Shown here piece by piece: positions 1-5,744 of a stretch of 6,843 nucleotides of DNA (position 1 is its first letter; every line of letters begins with the position of its first letter). Made by a program: the position numbers and the translations under genes. The stretch is from positions 1 to 6,843 of the forward strand of contig CAJXTP010000163.1 of assembly GCA_913061335.1 (NCBI GenBank), read 5' to 3'. Below the pieces are notes generated by a model. It was not told the DNA's origin. It did not search any database and was given only the letters and a program-made list of their open reading frames with translations. The DNA comes from an uncultured Loktanella sp. GTDB taxonomy: Bacteria > Pseudomonadota > Alphaproteobacteria > Rhodobacterales > Rhodobacteraceae.

Positions 1-678
1 CATCTCAACCGCTTGACGCACAATCGGGGGCAGCATGTCATCGGTGCTGGAACTTCCTGCGGTTGGCACCCGCTGGATCACTCCTTGGCCACGCATTAAC
101 GGATGTTGGAACCAACACGCAACTTCGGTGGCAACATCGCCACCCAAAGTGTCTGCGATCATATGCAACGACAAATCAAACGCGGCGGCCGCACCAGATA
201 CGGTGATGGTGCGGGTATCACGCGAGATGACCTCATCGGTCGCAATCAATTTGGGAAACTCGGCTTCGAACGCAGCAGCATAGCACCAATGTACTGATGC
301 TTTATGTTGACCCAACAGGCCCGCACGCGCCAAGGGGAATACTCCGCCGCTAACTGCGCCCATGACGACACCGTGCCGCGCGAGCTTGCGCAGCTTACCG
401 TCGGCTGTGTGTGCATTTTCAAACGTGCTCGAAGGACCCGACAACAAGAAAATCTGGTCCACATTATCGGCGGCATCCAAGGCAAGATCAGGGTCAAACG
501 CAACATTTGCGCTTGCTGTGACCTTCGCTCCGCCCTCAGAAATCAATGACCAAGCAAATGCTTCACGGCCCGTAATTTCGTTTGCAGCGCGCAATGGTTC
601 GATCATGGATGTCAGGCACGACATCGGGAAGCCTGGAAAAATCAGGAAGCCGATGCGGATGATTTTACTCGTGGTCAT
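1..678 (-). CDS. GlxA/GbdR-type transcriptional regulator, 3' end missing (window edge)
   Basis: The ATG is at 678-676 and the frame is open for 226 codons to base 1, so the C-terminus lies outside the window. The start (MTTSKIIRIGFLIFPGFPMS) and the stretch GAVSGGVFPLARAGLL (residues 107-122) fit the DJ-1/PfpI amidotransferase-like sensor domain of GlxA-family AraC regulators. In these, the position of the catalytic cysteine of true amidases is often changed; here it is Ser110, so the domain should sense ligand rather than hydrolyse it. The tail of that domain (TITVSGAAAAFDLSLHMI) is followed by a linker ending PPIVRQAVEM, where the AraC helix-turn-helix normally begins; family members are about 310-340 residues. 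Relatives such as GbdR and CdhR respond to glycine betaine, dimethylglycine or carnitine. An N-methylated ligand is therefore plausible beside a demethylase operon, but that is inference. No strong Shine-Dalgarno precedes the ATG. It is transcribed divergently from the XRE-cupin gene. Confidence 0.85.
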   Translation of the reverse strand, partial: MTTSKIIRIGFLIFPGFPMSCLTSMIEPLRAANEITGREAFAWSLISEGGAKVTASANVAFDPDLALDAADNVDQIFLLSGPSSTFENAHTADGKLRKLARHGVVMGAVSGGVFPLARAGLLGQHKASVHWCYAAAFEAEFPKLIATDEVISRDTRTITVSGAAAAFDLSLHMIADTLGGDVATEVACWFQHPLMRGQGVIQRVPTAGSSSTDDMLPPIVRQAVEM

Positions 679-782
679 ACTTTTATACTATCAGGAAAAA
701 TTTGTGCTAAGCTAGGCCCAGTCTCAAAGGATTTCCACGACTGACTTGCCCAATCGCAACAACTCGCTAAAAGGCCCATCAA
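679..782. promoter_or_regulatory. Divergent intergenic region between the two regulators
   Basis: This 104-bp spacer must carry the promoters of both the GlxA-type regulator (leftward) and the XRE-cupin regulator (rightward). I could not assign convincing -35/-10 pairs. The rightward gene has a Shine-Dalgarno, AAAAGG at 769-774, 8 nt before its ATG. The tetramer GACT/AGTC occurs three times (AGTC 720-723, the tandem GACTGACT 739-746), and similar elements lie upstream of dmmD. These could be regulator half-sites, but this is only suggestive. Confidence 0.45.
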
Positions 783-1439
783 ATGAATATCGAAAAACGT
801 CACCTGGAATCGGCCACCACAATGTTGCAGCAAGACCCTCATAAAATCCGTGGATCCCGGGAAAAAGTGCTCGAAGTGGCGATTGGCCGCGAGGTTCGCA
901 ATTATCGCCGAAATCAAAACATCACCGTGGCGGAAATGTCGACGACCACCGGCCTGTCGATCGGGATGTTGTCCAAGATTGAAAACGGCAACACGTCGCC
1001 GTCGCTGACCACATTGCAGTCTCTCGCGGATGCATTGAACGTGCCGATCACTGCTTTCTTTCGCGGCTTTGAGGAAACGCGCATGGCCGTACACACCAAG
1101 GCGGGCAAGGGTGTTGAGCTAGAACGCGAAGGTACACGCGCCAACCATCAGTACAATTTGCTTGGGCATATTGGTGCCAATTCCAGCGGTGTGATCGTGG
1201 AGCCTTATTTAATTTCGCTGAATGCAGAATCAGACGTGTTCCCGACGTTCCAGCACGCTGGAATTGAAACGATCTATATGCTTGAGGGTGAGGTCGACTA
1301 TCGCCACGGGGATGCGGTCTATCCGCTGAAACCAGGTGACACGCTGTTCTTTGACGCAGACGCACCGCACGGGCCCGATGTTTTAGTCAAGCTCCCAGCA
1401 AAGTACCTATCGGTCATCTCCTACCCGCAAGGCGGATAA
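783..1439 (+). CDS. XRE-family regulator with C-terminal cupin sensor domain
   Basis: This 218-residue protein has the usual length and two-domain plan of XRE-cupin regulators. Residues about 33-90 form the helix-turn-helix: GREVRNYRRNQNITVAEMS, then GLSIGMLSKIENGNTSPSL with the typical recognition-helix pattern SxGxLSKIENG. Residues about 135-215 are a cupin barrel: QHAGIETIYMLEGE (157-170) carries the first metal/ligand motif with His158 and Glu162, and PGDTLFFDADAPHG (184-197) the second with His196. Family members usually repress or activate a neighbouring catabolic operon in response to a small metabolite bound in the cupin. Start choice: AAAAGG sits 8 nt upstream of this ATG; the internal Met at residue 14 lacks comparable support. 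It faces the dmm operon tail to tail (8 bp between stops) and is divergent from the GlxA-type gene, so it is a good candidate dmm regulator. The ligand is unknown. Confidence 0.88.
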   Translation: MNIEKRHLESATTMLQQDPHKIRGSREKVLEVAIGREVRNYRRNQNITVAEMSTTTGLSIGMLSKIENGNTSPSLTTLQSLADALNVPITAFFRGFEETRMAVHTKAGKGVELEREGTRANHQYNLLGHIGANSSGVIVEPYLISLNAESDVFPTFQHAGIETIYMLEGEVDYRHGDAVYPLKPGDTLFFDADAPHGPDVLVKLPAKYLSVISYPQGG

Positions 1440-1464
1440 GAGACCGTTTAGATCAGCCTTTTTT
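1429..1464 (+). terminator. Probable intrinsic terminator of the XRE-cupin gene
   Basis: AAGGCGGAT (1429-1437) pairs with ATCAGCCTT (1452-1460) with one G/A mismatch and a 14-nt loop, and the stem runs directly into a T tract ending at 1464. The stem uses the last codons of the XRE-cupin gene and the 3' end of dmmC on the other strand, so the signal is embedded in coding sequence. It works as drawn only for rightward transcripts, because there is no T tract on the other side. The long loop and mismatch make it moderate at best. Confidence 0.4.
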
Positions 1465-2524
1465 GCAGCGCCGGCTCTGTATCTAGATCAGGCCAAATGC
1501 CCAATGATGTGGGCAGGCCGTCGTCAAACTGGCTTAGATAATCAAGCATCATCGGACGGTTATCTATGAAGCCTTTGTAGGTCGCCAATTCGTCAGGCAG
1601 ATCGCGGATAACGCGGTGCAAACGACGGGCCCATTTGGGTGTCTTTGTCAGGTCTTGGAAACTGCACAGGTAACACCGGATCGGGAACACCAATGCGTTG
1701 GACCGTGGCAGGCGGAAAAACGTCTGCAGTTCGACCCGCAAATGCTGTTTCGCACCAACGGTTTCTGGTGTCATCGATGTTTTCTGGATGCCCCATTTGT
1801 GATAATTCTCTGGGGACGTATCCAGCAGTGGGTTGACCGTCAGCGTCCAATTTAGCCGCCGTGCTGGCGCACCCTGTTGGATGTTCAAAAGAAACTTAAG
1901 CGCCCGCACAAAGATACCCTTTTCATGCGCCATCGGCACGGGCGCATGCCATTCAAAGAAATTCATCCCAAGGTCGAAATCCAACGACCAATCTGCTTGG
2001 GTTGTAATCGTGCCTGCGTCCATCCACAGGTTATCGTCGCGCTGATCCAGAACGCAGAAATCCCCCTGGGTTTGGCGGGTGATGTATTCCATTGGACCAT
2101 ACGGCAGCGTCGCTTCATCAAGGAACGTGAAGCTGTCATCAATGCCCATCGGTTTGTTGACCCAGCGCCACTGATCGCCGTCACGATGCAGCTCAAACAG
2201 GTCGGGATAATCTTCGGATTTGGACACCATGATCAGTTCCAACAGGTCCCAACCAGCCAGCGTCATATGCGGCAGCGACTGACAGCGCAGTGGGTCGTCA
2301 GCCAGCACCATCGCGCGGTCACGCATCTCGGACACATAGTGCTCGTCTACATCAAACCGTTTTTCATAGATGCTGTCGGCAGGGCCGCCTTGATGCTGCT
2401 CCATGTTCACCGAATACATATAGCTGTCTTCGTGAAACGGGAACGGGAACCGCTTGAGCGCACGATCGGAATTGTGGAACGAATAATCGTCGCGAAAGGT
2501 TTCGTCGTTAAACTGCAGGGTCAT
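1448..2524 (-). CDS. dmmC: Dimethylamine monooxygenase DUF3445 haem-type subunit DmmC
   Basis: This 358-residue protein belongs to the DUF3445/HODM alpha-like family. The recognisable core is LRVELQTFFRLPRSNALVF (262-280), continuing PIRCYL, which matches the family signature of Arg/Glu-rich strand, RLPRS and aliphatic strand. Upstream is RRLNWTLTVNPL (222-233) with its conserved Asn-Trp. In Pseudomonas HODM this subunit is a PAS-fold haem protein where oxygen-dependent N-demethylation takes place; by homology this is the catalytic subunit turning dimethylamine into methylamine and formaldehyde. No signal peptide or membrane segment is seen, so it should be cytoplasmic. The start at 2524 is preferred because it follows the dmmB stop after one base (TAA-T-ATG). 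A longer frame from a TTG at 2611 would add 29 residues inside dmmB with no family resemblance. The Shine-Dalgarno is weak, suggesting translational coupling to dmmB. Substrate assignment rests on the whole operon. Confidence 0.88.
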   Translation of the reverse strand: MTLQFNDETFRDDYSFHNSDRALKRFPFPFHEDSYMYSVNMEQHQGGPADSIYEKRFDVDEHYVSEMRDRAMVLADDPLRCQSLPHMTLAGWDLLELIMVSKSEDYPDLFELHRDGDQWRWVNKPMGIDDSFTFLDEATLPYGPMEYITRQTQGDFCVLDQRDDNLWMDAGTITTQADWSLDFDLGMNFFEWHAPVPMAHEKGIFVRALKFLLNIQQGAPARRLNWTLTVNPLLDTSPENYHKWGIQKTSMTPETVGAKQHLRVELQTFFRLPRSNALVFPIRCYLCSFQDLTKTPKWARRLHRVIRDLPDELATYKGFIDNRPMMLDYLSQFDDGLPTSLGIWPDLDTEPALQKRLI

Positions 2525-2525
2525 A

Positions 2526-3488
2526 TTAGCGGTCCAATACCAGTGTTTTGCCTTCAAAGCGGGATACGCAGGGCATGATCTTTTCGCCCGATGCATGTTC
2601 GGCATCATCAAGCCAGTGATCCCGGTGGATGAAGTTGCCAGTGTAATCGATCACCCGCGTTTCGCACTGCCCGCAGGCACCGCCACGACACAGGTAAGGC
2701 GCGTCAACGCCGCTACGTTCCATGGCTTCAAGTAGGCTTTCTTGTTCGCCTACTTGGATAACCTTGTTGGAAATCGCAAGCTTTACCTCGAATGGTTTGC
2801 CTGACTGCGGCGCAAGGAATTCTTCGTAGTGAATGCCTTCGCGCGGCCAGCCTTCAGCGGCGGCCGTGTTGCGCACCCAGTCGATCATGCCCTTGGGGCC
2901 GCAAACATAGATGTGCGTGCCAATCGGTTGCCCGTCGAGCAATGCTTTAAGATCAATGCGTTGATCTTGATCATCATAGTAGACGTTAGCCTCATTGGGG
3001 TGCTGCGTCGTCAGTTCGTCAACATACGAACCCAGCGCTTCAGACCGACAGGTATAATGCAATTCCCAGCGGCCACCCAAGCGTTCCATCTGCTTAATCT
3101 GCGCCAAAAACGGCGTGATGCCGATGCCGCCTGCGATGAACAATTGCTTTTTTGCGCGCAGATCAAGGCTGAACAAGTTGACCGGATTGGAGATCACCAT
3201 CTCGTCGCCAACGGCCACGTTATTGTGCATGAATAACGATCCGCCACGACCAACGTCATCGCGGCGCACGGAGATCGCATAGCTGGTTTGATCCATCGGA
3301 TCGGACATCAGCGAATAGGGGTTCATGCGCGGCGTGTCGCCATCGCGCATTTCAACGACAGTATGTGCACCACCCGAAAACGTGGGCAACAAACCCCCGC
3401 CAGTGCGCCTGAATTCAAACCGCGTAACGAGATCGTTCAACGGGACAACAGCCGTAACTGTGACGGCAATTTTTTGGGCACCGCTCAT
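2526..3488 (-). CDS. dmmB: Dimethylamine monooxygenase reductase subunit DmmB (flavin, [2Fe-2S])
   Basis: This 320-residue protein has the three-part plan of phthalate-dioxygenase-type reductases. The N-terminal flavin barrel contains RMNPYSLMSDP (54-64), the RxxxYS flavin-phosphate motif. The NAD(P)H-binding domain has IAGGIGITPFLAQ (118-130) and YVCGPKGM (194-201). The C-terminal plant-type ferredoxin domain has Cys267-x4-Cys272-x2-Cys275 and Cys307, all four ligands of a [2Fe-2S] cluster. It should take hydride from NAD(P)H and pass single electrons through flavin and iron-sulphur cluster to the haem subunit, in the cytoplasm. It corresponds to the HODM beta subunit. Its start overlaps the dmmA stop by four bases (ATGA at 3488-3485), and AAGGGA lies 8 nt upstream, so it is coupled to dmmA; dmmC begins one base after its stop. 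Reductases of carnitine or Rieske oxygenases share this architecture, so the dmm assignment rests on the neighbours. Confidence 0.9.
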   Translation of the reverse strand: MSGAQKIAVTVTAVVPLNDLVTRFEFRRTGGGLLPTFSGGAHTVVEMRDGDTPRMNPYSLMSDPMDQTSYAISVRRDDVGRGGSLFMHNNVAVGDEMVISNPVNLFSLDLRAKKQLFIAGGIGITPFLAQIKQMERLGGRWELHYTCRSEALGSYVDELTTQHPNEANVYYDDQDQRIDLKALLDGQPIGTHIYVCGPKGMIDWVRNTAAAEGWPREGIHYEEFLAPQSGKPFEVKLAISNKVIQVGEQESLLEAMERSGVDAPYLCRGGACGQCETRVIDYTGNFIHRDHWLDDAEHASGEKIMPCVSRFEGKTLVLDR

Positions 3489-4081
3489 TCGTATATTCCC
3501 TTGGCTTCAGGCACATTTCCGGGGTCTTCGGCGTCGATATTCACGCCCTGATAGGCGGCCAAACGGCGCGAGTAATGATCGCGTACGAATAGATGCAAGC
3601 CGCAATGACTGCATTGAAACGGGTCAGTTGCGACGTCTTCTGTGATACCTTTGCAGTGCACACATTGCATTCGGCGTGCTGTTGATCCGCGATGTTCAGT
3701 TTGGATCGCCGTATGCGGAACGCCTGCCTGCATAGCGGCATGTTGGGCTTGGCCCATCACACCTTCGGAACCGGACAGGTAGACTTGCAGACCCATCTTG
3801 GCGTCGCCAAATGCTTTTGCGATACGCTGTTCTGCTGCCGCATAACTTGGCCCTTCGTAATATTGTGCAGGGTTCAATGCGCGCAGGCGGTGCCCAAATT
3901 CAGCACCCTTTGGGATATAAATGATATGGGCTTTGGCCATCATATCAGGGGTCGCCACGTCCAAAATTGCCTGCGCCCCTGTCGCGTCGGCGATCATCAG
4001 GTGGGCAGACCCGTCGCGGGGTTCCAGCGTTCCATAAACGGGACGACTGATAATGCTGGTTGGAAATTCGAACTTTGACAT
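3485..4081 (-). CDS. dmmA: Dimethylamine monooxygenase small subunit DmmA with C-terminal zinc ribbon
   Basis: This 198-residue protein matches the DmmA-like family in size and layout. The C-terminal part has two knuckles, Cys140-VH-Cys143 and Cys157-SH-Cys160, followed by GLHLFVRDHYSRRLAAYQGV (161-180). Such a four-cysteine set usually holds zinc, though a rubredoxin-like iron site cannot be excluded from sequence. The N-terminal part includes LQVYLSGSEGVMG (98-110), resembling the end of the NAD(P)-binding domain of ferredoxin reductases (compare IYVCGPKGM in DmmB) but lacking the Cys-Gly-Pro motif. In Ruegeria pomeroyi DmmA is required with DmmB and DmmC for monooxygenase activity; its exact job (electron relay or structural bridge) is not evident from sequence. 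It starts 60 nt after dmmD, across a hairpin, with only a weak purine-rich site (GAAAG) upstream, and its stop overlaps the dmmB start. No signal peptide or membrane segment is seen. Confidence 0.85.
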   Translation of the reverse strand: MSKFEFPTSIISRPVYGTLEPRDGSAHLMIADATGAQAILDVATPDMMAKAHIIYIPKGAEFGHRLRALNPAQYYEGPSYAAAEQRIAKAFGDAKMGLQVYLSGSEGVMGQAQHAAMQAGVPHTAIQTEHRGSTARRMQCVHCKGITEDVATDPFQCSHCGLHLFVRDHYSRRLAAYQGVNIDAEDPGNVPEAKGIYE

Positions 4082-4104
4082 AGCGGTCTTTCAAAACTGG
4101 CGAA

Positions 4105-4132
4105 AAGGGCGCGAGGTTTCCTTCCCGCCCTT
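4105..4132 (-). promoter_or_regulatory. GC-rich hairpin between dmmD and dmmA (attenuator or processing site)
   Basis: In the 60-bp gap between the dmmD stop and the dmmA start, AAGGGCG (4105-4111) and CGCCCTT (4126-4132) form a perfect 7-bp stem with a 14-nt loop. In the mRNA sense the stem ends in CCCTTTTCG, so there is a four-T run, half inside the stem. This resembles a weak intrinsic terminator, or an mRNA end that shields dmmD or separates it from dmmABC. It is the only sizeable gap in an otherwise overlapping operon. Confidence 0.5.
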
Positions 4133-4141
4133 GGTATCAGA

Positions 4142-5290
4142 TTAGCCCTTGGCGGTGCGGACTGATTTGTCTTTGTCGTAGAACGGCATATCTTCGGCGG
4201 TCGCCGCAAGTTCAGTTCCGTCAAGTTGGACGACTGTCAGCTTGGTGCCTGCGATTGCAGCATTAGGAGAAAGTCGTGCAATTGCAACGGAGTAGTTGTT
4301 CAGTTCAGACGACAAACCATAGGTGATCACGCCGACGTCGGCGCTATCTTGTATAACACGTGCGCCCATATCCATTTGCGCCATACTGTCAGCCAGTTGC
4401 ACACCAAAGATTTTGAAGCGTTCTTTGCCTTCGGATGCGAAGTGATTTTCGGAACCGACAAAGCCAATTTTGCCTGGGGATACTGTGAATTCCAGACCCA
4501 ATTCAAACAGTGTATCGCCGCAGGTTTCGTTTTCAAACGGGAAGGTTTCGGAGTTGTCGCCAGGATAGAACAGCAGGTAGCTTTCGATCCGCAGCATATC
4601 AAGCGTCGAGAACTGGCAAGGGCGGACGCCCATGTCTTTTCCGGCGTCAAGAATGCTGTCCCACAGGTGAACGGCGTCTTTGCGGCGGCAGAAGATTTCG
4701 TAGCCCCGCTCGCCTGTATAGCCGGTCCGGCTGATCATTACGTCACGACCAAACAGGCGCGTTTGCATGATGCCGAAGTATGCCAGATCGCGGATCGCCG
4801 GAATTTCTTTGGCTAAAAGATCAACAGAAACAGGGCCTTGCAGGGACATGTCGTGTAGATCATCATCAAACAGAACCGAGCAGTCCTTGCCAGCGGCCAC
4901 TGTAACCAGCGATTCCATACCAGTGCCTGTACCGATCACGACCATCCATGTATTCACCGCAAGGTGATAGATGACGCAATCGTCGATAAACTTGCCTTCT
5001 GGGTTCAGCATCGACGCGTAAATGGCGCGACCCGGTGCGATCTTTTCGACGTTACGGGTGGTACAACGGTCGATCACATAGGCGGCGTCTTTGCCTGTGA
5101 TGTGCAGCTTTTTAAGGCCAGACACGTCCATCAGGCCCGCTTTGGTACGGATAGCCTCATAGTCGGCTTTTGCGCGCTCTGGGGTGTGGTCATAGAACCA
5201 CGCGGTACCCATGCCGTTCCAGTCTTCGAGTTCGGCGCCGATGGCTTCGTGGCGTGGTCCAAGAACAGAATGTCTCCAAAGAATGGCCAT
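4142..5290 (-). CDS. dmmD: GcvT-family tetrahydrofolate protein DmmD of the dimethylamine operon
   Basis: This 382-residue protein is a full-length GcvT/aminomethyltransferase-fold protein. MLNPEGKFIDDCVIYHL (94-110) matches the T-protein segment that carries the catalytic Asp (here Asp103/Asp104), SRTGYTGERGYEIF (187-200) is the family's RTGYTGExGxEI motif, and DMLRIESYLLFYPGD (231-245) is the following folate-site segment. The C-terminal barrel starts near residue 275. In HODM the matching subunit binds tetrahydrofolate and captures formaldehyde as methylene-THF. In Ruegeria pomeroyi dmmD is needed for growth on methylated amines but not for monooxygenase activity in a foreign host. That supports a one-carbon-handling role here. 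DMSP demethylase DmdA has the same fold; I prefer DmmD because the next three genes are dmmA, dmmB and dmmC. The start is supported by GGAG at 5303-5300, 9 nt upstream. It is the first gene of the operon, so the main promoter should lie above 5290. Confidence 0.88.
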   Translation of the reverse strand: MAILWRHSVLGPRHEAIGAELEDWNGMGTAWFYDHTPERAKADYEAIRTKAGLMDVSGLKKLHITGKDAAYVIDRCTTRNVEKIAPGRAIYASMLNPEGKFIDDCVIYHLAVNTWMVVIGTGTGMESLVTVAAGKDCSVLFDDDLHDMSLQGPVSVDLLAKEIPAIRDLAYFGIMQTRLFGRDVMISRTGYTGERGYEIFCRRKDAVHLWDSILDAGKDMGVRPCQFSTLDMLRIESYLLFYPGDNSETFPFENETCGDTLFELGLEFTVSPGKIGFVGSENHFASEGKERFKIFGVQLADSMAQMDMGARVIQDSADVGVITYGLSSELNNYSVAIARLSPNAAIAGTKLTVVQLDGTELAATAEDMPFYDKDKSVRTAKG

Positions 5291-5330
5291 GTGATGTTTC
5301 TCCGTGATTATGAATTTGAGTTGCGCTGAT

Positions 5331-5395
5331 TGAGACTCATACAGCGCCCAAAAGCAAGACTGTTAGTCAAAAAAGTTTCCTGTCAGGCAAGGAAA
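5331..5395 (-). promoter_or_regulatory. Candidate operator region upstream of dmmD
   Basis: Three small palindromes lie in the leader/promoter zone of the dmm operon: TGAGACTCA (5331-5339), GACTgttAGTC (5358-5368) and TTTCCT-N8-AGGAAA (5376-5395), the last enclosing CCTGTCAGG. Small dyads of this size fit dimeric helix-turn-helix regulators such as the nearby XRE-cupin protein. I could not fix the leftward -35/-10 elements; TTGTCA at 5402-5397 is a possible -35 but has no good -10 at normal spacing. Confidence 0.35.
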
Positions 5396-5426
5396 TTGAC
5401 AAAAAGCGGCGTATGTTTCGTATAAG
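5396..5426 (+). promoter_or_regulatory. Plus-strand sigma70-like promoter diverging from dmmD
   Basis: A perfect TTGACA (5396-5401) is followed after 19 nt by TATAAG (5421-5426), or after 18 nt if the -10 is read as GTATAA. It points away from dmmD, towards the short ORF at 5456, and begins one base after the TTTCCT-N8-AGGAAA dyad, so one bound protein could affect both directions. The spacer is slightly longer than ideal and the match is by eye. Confidence 0.35.
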
Positions 5427-5455
5427 TTTTGCATATGCTGTTTTTGGAGGTGTGA

Positions 5456-5530
5456 ATGGCGGCTTGGCAGATGGGTTGGATGGCCCCTGCACCATCGGCG
5501 TCGGAATGCGCCATAGTGCGGTTGTCGTAA
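5456..5530 (+). CDS. Possible micro-ORF of 24 residues, divergent from dmmD
   Basis: The ATG at 5456 is preceded by GGAGG (5446-5450) with a 5-nt spacer, and the frame encodes 24 residues beginning MAAWQMGWMAPAP, then TAA. A promoter-like TTGACA/TATAAG pair lies at 5396-5426. I recognise no family, signal peptide or membrane helix; the peptide is rich in Met and has two Trp. A second frame, from ATG 5413 to TGA 5577 (54 residues, Gly-rich, beginning MFRISFAYAV), overlaps it but has no good Shine-Dalgarno and starts inside the presumed promoter. It could be a leader peptide, a small protein or chance. Confidence 0.25.
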   Translation: MAAWQMGWMAPAPSASECAIVRLS

Positions 5531-5744
5531 ACTGTTTGAAAGGAGCCACCCCACGCAAGTTTCAACAATTGCCTTGATTTGGCTAAGAACATTTAGCAGA
5601 TCCACGACATCGCTGACAATGGAGATGTTGCATTCAATCGTGCTTTACGAAGATCTCAATTGCTACCGTTCTGTGCACGTTGTGAGGTGCCCCTAGATTG
5701 TTAGACGCTTTGGTTGGTAATTTTGGAACCAAGGAGAAAAGAAT
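5531..5744. other. Gene-free spacer between the two micro-ORFs
   Basis: I see no convincing gene, RNA or strong hairpin here. AAAGGAG at 5539-5545 looks like a Shine-Dalgarno but has no ATG, GTG or TTG at a suitable distance. Minus-strand frames across 5363-5605 have no recognisable motif or upstream ribosome site and overlap one another, so I treat them as chance. The stretch could hold the decayed remains of a gene. Confidence 0.4.

Noticed and set aside
246..715. Several ORFs in other frames over the first gene
   Set aside because: The open minus-strand frame 678-1 carries the clear GlxA-family sequence. It lacks a stop only because the window ends, so the competing short frames are incidental.
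1877..2578. Plus-strand 233-residue ORF over dmmC
   Set aside because: It is antisense to a clearly conserved DUF3445 gene, shows no recognisable domain, and has composition typical of a reverse-frame shadow.
2525..2611. N-terminal extension of dmmC starting at TTG 2611
   Set aside because: It lies wholly inside the dmmB iron-sulphur domain coding region and adds 29 residues unlike the family. The ATG at 2524, one base after the dmmB stop, fits the operon.
4226..4816. Plus-strand 196-residue ORF over dmmD
   Set aside because: It is antisense to the conserved GcvT core with no motifs of its own; the other frames over the dmm genes are likewise shadows.
4142..5290. Calling the GcvT-like gene DMSP demethylase (dmdA)
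   Set aside because: DmdA has the same fold, but the three following genes form a DmmABC set and the gene heads their operon, which matches dmmD.
5363..5605. Three overlapping minus-strand ORFs of 63-80 residues upstream of dmmD
   Set aside because: None has a recognisable domain or ribosome site. They overlap the likely dmm promoter and one another, as expected from chance open frames.
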